Positions 61,056 to 64,000 of a DNA stretch of 64,000 bases are shown piece by piece (the first letter of the stretch is position 1; each line of letters starts with the position of its first letter). The notes under the pieces are model-generated. The model was not told the origin of the DNA. It saw only the letters and a list, made by a program, of their open reading frames with translations, and did no database searches. Both the position numbers and the translations under genes were made by a program. Location of the stretch: assembly GCA_020796225.1 (NCBI GenBank), contig CM036775.1, positions 4,475,393 to 4,539,392 on the forward strand, given 5' to 3'. The stretch comes from Arion vulgaris (taxonomy: Eukaryota > Mollusca > Gastropoda > Stylommatophora > Arionidae).

Positions 61056-61545
61056 TAGTAAGGGTGTCAGTTATTCTATCATTGAATAACAAATCAAATC
61101 TAAATTACGAAAGTGAACAAATAAAATGAGGAAATTGTTTTGTAAATAGAAATGAAAGAGAGAGGACTGGCGTTGGTAGAAAGGCAGCGGACCGACAGCA
61201 ATGTAGATCATTTGTGAATGCCTCATAGGTCAACTATGAAATGAAGAGGATATAGATAGATATTCATCATCATCATGTGTCAACATGAAGAAGACATAGA
61301 TAGGATATGTTTGATCAGAGTAAAGATATTGCAATGTGGTTCCAAATGTGCGAGAATCTTGTCGATAATTAATTCTAGCCACATTCTGTCTCAGAGACGA
61401 TATCTAGAAATATCCATACATAGTCGATCTACAAGTGATGGGACATAAGTCCAACAGTGAGAGATTCGACATCTGTAGCAGTACACTAGTAAGGGAGATT
61501 ACAATGCAGCTCTTGACATAACTGACTGTGCACTTTTTCTATTGA
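61056..61545. other. No gene recognised
   Basis: Unassigned sequence with a short (CAT)n run at 61264-61274. Confidence 0.4.
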
Positions 61546-61549
61546 GAAT

Positions 61550-61858
61550 AATGGTGTGATCTTGAAGAATATGATGAAAATTGCTGGAACAATGATGAAT
61601 ATTGATAGCATGATGAAATATTGATGGAATAATGATGAAATAGTGATGGAATAATGATGCCAGTGGTGAAACAATGGTAAAAAATTGATGGAGTAATGAT
61701 GAAAAATTGATGGAGTAATGGTAAAATAGTGATGGAATAATAATGATATGATAAAATAGCGATGAAATACAGATGCCAGTGATGAAACAATGGTGAAATA
61801 TTGATGGAATAATGATGAAACATTGATGGAGTAATGATGAAATAGTGATGTTATAATG
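61550..61858. repeat. Imperfect 20-24-bp tandem repeat
   Basis: Irregular repeats of GATGGAATAATGATGAAATA and close variants. Confidence 0.9.
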
Positions 61859-63040
61859 ATCTGAGGCCCTGTAAGGTTGGAAAGTGAGAATTAGAAATAT
61901 TCATTTATATAAATTAAATATACCAACTATATTTATGACTGTCAAGCTATCCTCTTAGGCCCTGCAAGGTTAGTAAGATAGGACTAGAAATATTCTTTCA
62001 CAAACTTGAAGTATATTCATTATCTTTGTGACTTTCAAGCTATCCTTAACAGAACCTCTGAGACTTTATAAGGTTAGAAAGGGAGAGCTAGATACATCCA
62101 TTCATAAATTCTAAATATAGTTTTCTTAATTTCAGTAACTTTTAAGCTCTCCTAAATAGAACCCCTGAGGCCCTGTTAAGTGAAAGCTAGATATATTCTG
62201 TCATAAACTCTTCTTGTTCTTCAATAATCCAGTGGTACTTGAGCTCCTGCCCTTCACCCCAATACTATGTAGTGGCATCTGCATGTGTTTGTAAGTTCTT
62301 CTTTTTTCCGTATAATGTGCTCCATTTATCTGGTCTTGGAGGAAGGAGGATCTTCCTGACGTCATCTAGTGCTTGGTACCTGAAGAGATGGTGGTAAACG
62401 GTTTCATGATGATGTGCACACAGCTGGCACTCTGGAGTGTGTTGTGGTTGAATTCTGTTCCAAGTGATTATTAAGTGGTATGTGTTGGGTTCGAAGTCTA
62501 AAAATGGTGCTTTGGTCTCTTCTTATAAGATGGTTGATGTCATTGAGTTCATAAACTAAATATATTTACTATTTACGTAATTTTCAACCTCTCCTAAACA
62601 GAACCTCTGAGGCCCCGTTAAGTGAAATCTAGATATATTCTTTCATAAACTAAACTGTTGTTACTGCCTGTAGTACCGCTGTTTAGGGAGGTGTAGGACA
62701 GGTAGCCAGAGGAATTTAATGGTTGCATGGTTAGTGCAGTCGCCGTGCAGCTGTTCTGGTTAGGATTTTTCATTTATGCCACAAAAGAAAAAATCCTTCG
62801 CCTTACTGTGAATTAAACACAGGTCTCCGGCATGAGAGCTGCACTCTAACCATTTGGTCAGACGCTCCTCATTAACTAAATATATTTATTATTTCTGTAA
62901 TTTTCAATCTCTCCTAAACAGAACCTCTGAGGCCCTGTTAAGTGAAAGCTAGAAATATTCTTTCATAAACTAAATATTTTGATTATGTAATTTTCTACCT
63001 CTCCTAATCAGAACCCTGAGGCCCTGTATGGTTAGAAAAT
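61859..63040. repeat. Old tandem array of about 100-bp units with insertions
   Basis: Diverged units each containing CTCTGAGGCCCTGTTAAGTG, AAAGCTAGATATATTC and TTTCATAAACTAAATAT, at about 61860, 61945, 62055, 62165, 62600, 62925 and 63010. They are interrupted at about 62213-62555 by unassigned sequence and at about 62655-62885 by a tRNA-derived SINE. Confidence 0.8.
62735..62882 (-). mobile_element. tRNA-derived SINE (family H), inverted
   Basis: The minus strand reads GCGTCTGACCAAATGGTTAG (A-box region) and GTGTTTAATTCACAGTAAGG (B-box region). Same family as 37410-37560. Confidence 0.75.
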
Positions 63041-64000
63041 ATTTTTCTACTGCTTGAAACATAGGAGACTGCAAAATATGGTAAAAAATGAACAAAAACT
63101 TGTGAATATTTGCAATGGATTTTGTGATAACAAAAACATGCAATGAAATCTGCAGGAAATATCAGAAAAAACAACAGCAAGCATAAAGAGAATAATAAGA
63201 ATGGCATCATTGTTGCAAAGTGAAAACTTGTGGCAAACATTGGTCAAATAATGATATGAGAAATGCACAAAAAATATGGACAGTTTAGAAGATATTTACA
63301 AAACAAGGCAGAAAAAAATAAACAAAAGAAATTAATTGATATATATATATATTTTCTTCTTCCCGATTGCCCTTAGACTGATGTACCAGATTAGCCCATA
63401 AATCTCATTCATGTGGAAATCTCATTCATGCAGCCTTAGCATGGGTGTGTTTCGTCACATCTTCAGCGCCATTTGGAGCTCTGGTGCTTATTCTTCGGTG
63501 ATGTGTCCGGTAATATATATATATATATTAATACACACATCTACATGGCTAAATAAAACTGGAGAAATTAACTGTAGGCTTTCAAATCTCATTCACACAA
63601 AAATACATTAGAAGCTTTTAATTAAACAAAACAAAAAAAATTATTATATATTCTGATGTTGCATACATATAACACATAAGTAGACTCTGAAAAATAATTA
63701 TTAAAAAAAAATTAAAAAAAAGAAGCACACTTTAAACAATATATTATTAACATTCTTTGAAAAAGGAACACAAAAATAGTCAAAGTTCTGTTTCTTCGAG
63801 ATAAAGATTTAAAAAAAAATAATACATGAAACAATGTTGGTATTTTATTTGAAAGCAAGAAAATTATTTAAAATAAAAATTTTTAAATAATATCAGTTGT
63901 TGATTTTAAGCTTCGCTAATTATATTGAGAAAAAAAAATTCTAAGAAAACAAAGGGAATATTAACAAGATTAGGGACAGCATTATCAATTCAATTATGTT
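63041..64000. other. AT-rich sequence, nothing recognised
   Basis: Contains (AT)n runs at 63338-63352 and 63513-63530, long A runs, and a unique-looking segment at 63355-63510. No coding exon could be supported. Confidence 0.4.

Overview
The window is animal nuclear DNA. Genes are split by canonical GT-AG introns and there are no prokaryotic gene arrays. Most of the sequence is mobile-element debris (non-LTR retrotransposons, several SINE families, hAT and Tc1/mariner-type MITEs) and long tandem arrays. The repeat style suits an invertebrate, perhaps a mollusc or other lophotrochozoan, but the sequence alone does not settle this.

Only two host genes can be supported, both on the + strand, and both were assembled here by matching splice phases. 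Gene 1 (about 12.7-20.2 kb, 5' end not found) encodes a secreted or GPI-anchored Ly6/uPAR-like (quiver-type) protein: an acidic N-terminal exon, a ten-cysteine domain split over two exons, an Asn/Ser-rich glycosylatable stalk and a hydrophobic C-terminal tail. Gene 2 (29642-50620, four exons, 327 codons) encodes an atypical Rab-like small GTPase. Its P-loop and DTGGQ motif are good, but switch I, the NKxD guanine-specificity motif and the SAK motif are degenerate. It has a long N-terminal extension and ends in a Cys-Thr-Cys-Thr tail. Its three introns hold most of the large tandem arrays in the right half of the window.

Layout: 0-9 kb is a 55-bp satellite, SINEs, LINE fragments, an 80-bp satellite (4.9-6.9 kb) and a complete hAT MITE with its 8-bp target duplication. 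9-12.6 kb is LINE debris, then a LINE 3'-UTR-like module and a 48-bp satellite. 12.7-20.2 kb is gene 1 with transposon-filled introns. 20.2-29.6 kb holds MITEs, short tandem arrays, a 2.5-kb polypurine tract, SINEs and LINE pieces. 29.6-50.6 kb is gene 2, with arrays of 54-bp units (31.5-35.8 kb), about 47-bp units (39.6-44.6 kb), 12-bp units (44.77-45.2 kb) and 30-bp units (48.1-49.9 kb). 50.6-64 kb has more LINE and SINE fragments, a 48-bp array (51.65-52.36 kb), a 78-bp array (56.3-57.2 kb) and degenerate arrays.

The most interesting pattern is the repeated turning of transposon segments into tandem arrays. Arrays at 10.8 and 39.6 kb derive from one ancestral element in which two different adjacent internal units were amplified. 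Four smaller arrays are tandem copies of LINE 3'-end sequence caught at two to several copies. The 30-bp array carries a variant unit whose motif recurs in the adjoining gag-like fragment.
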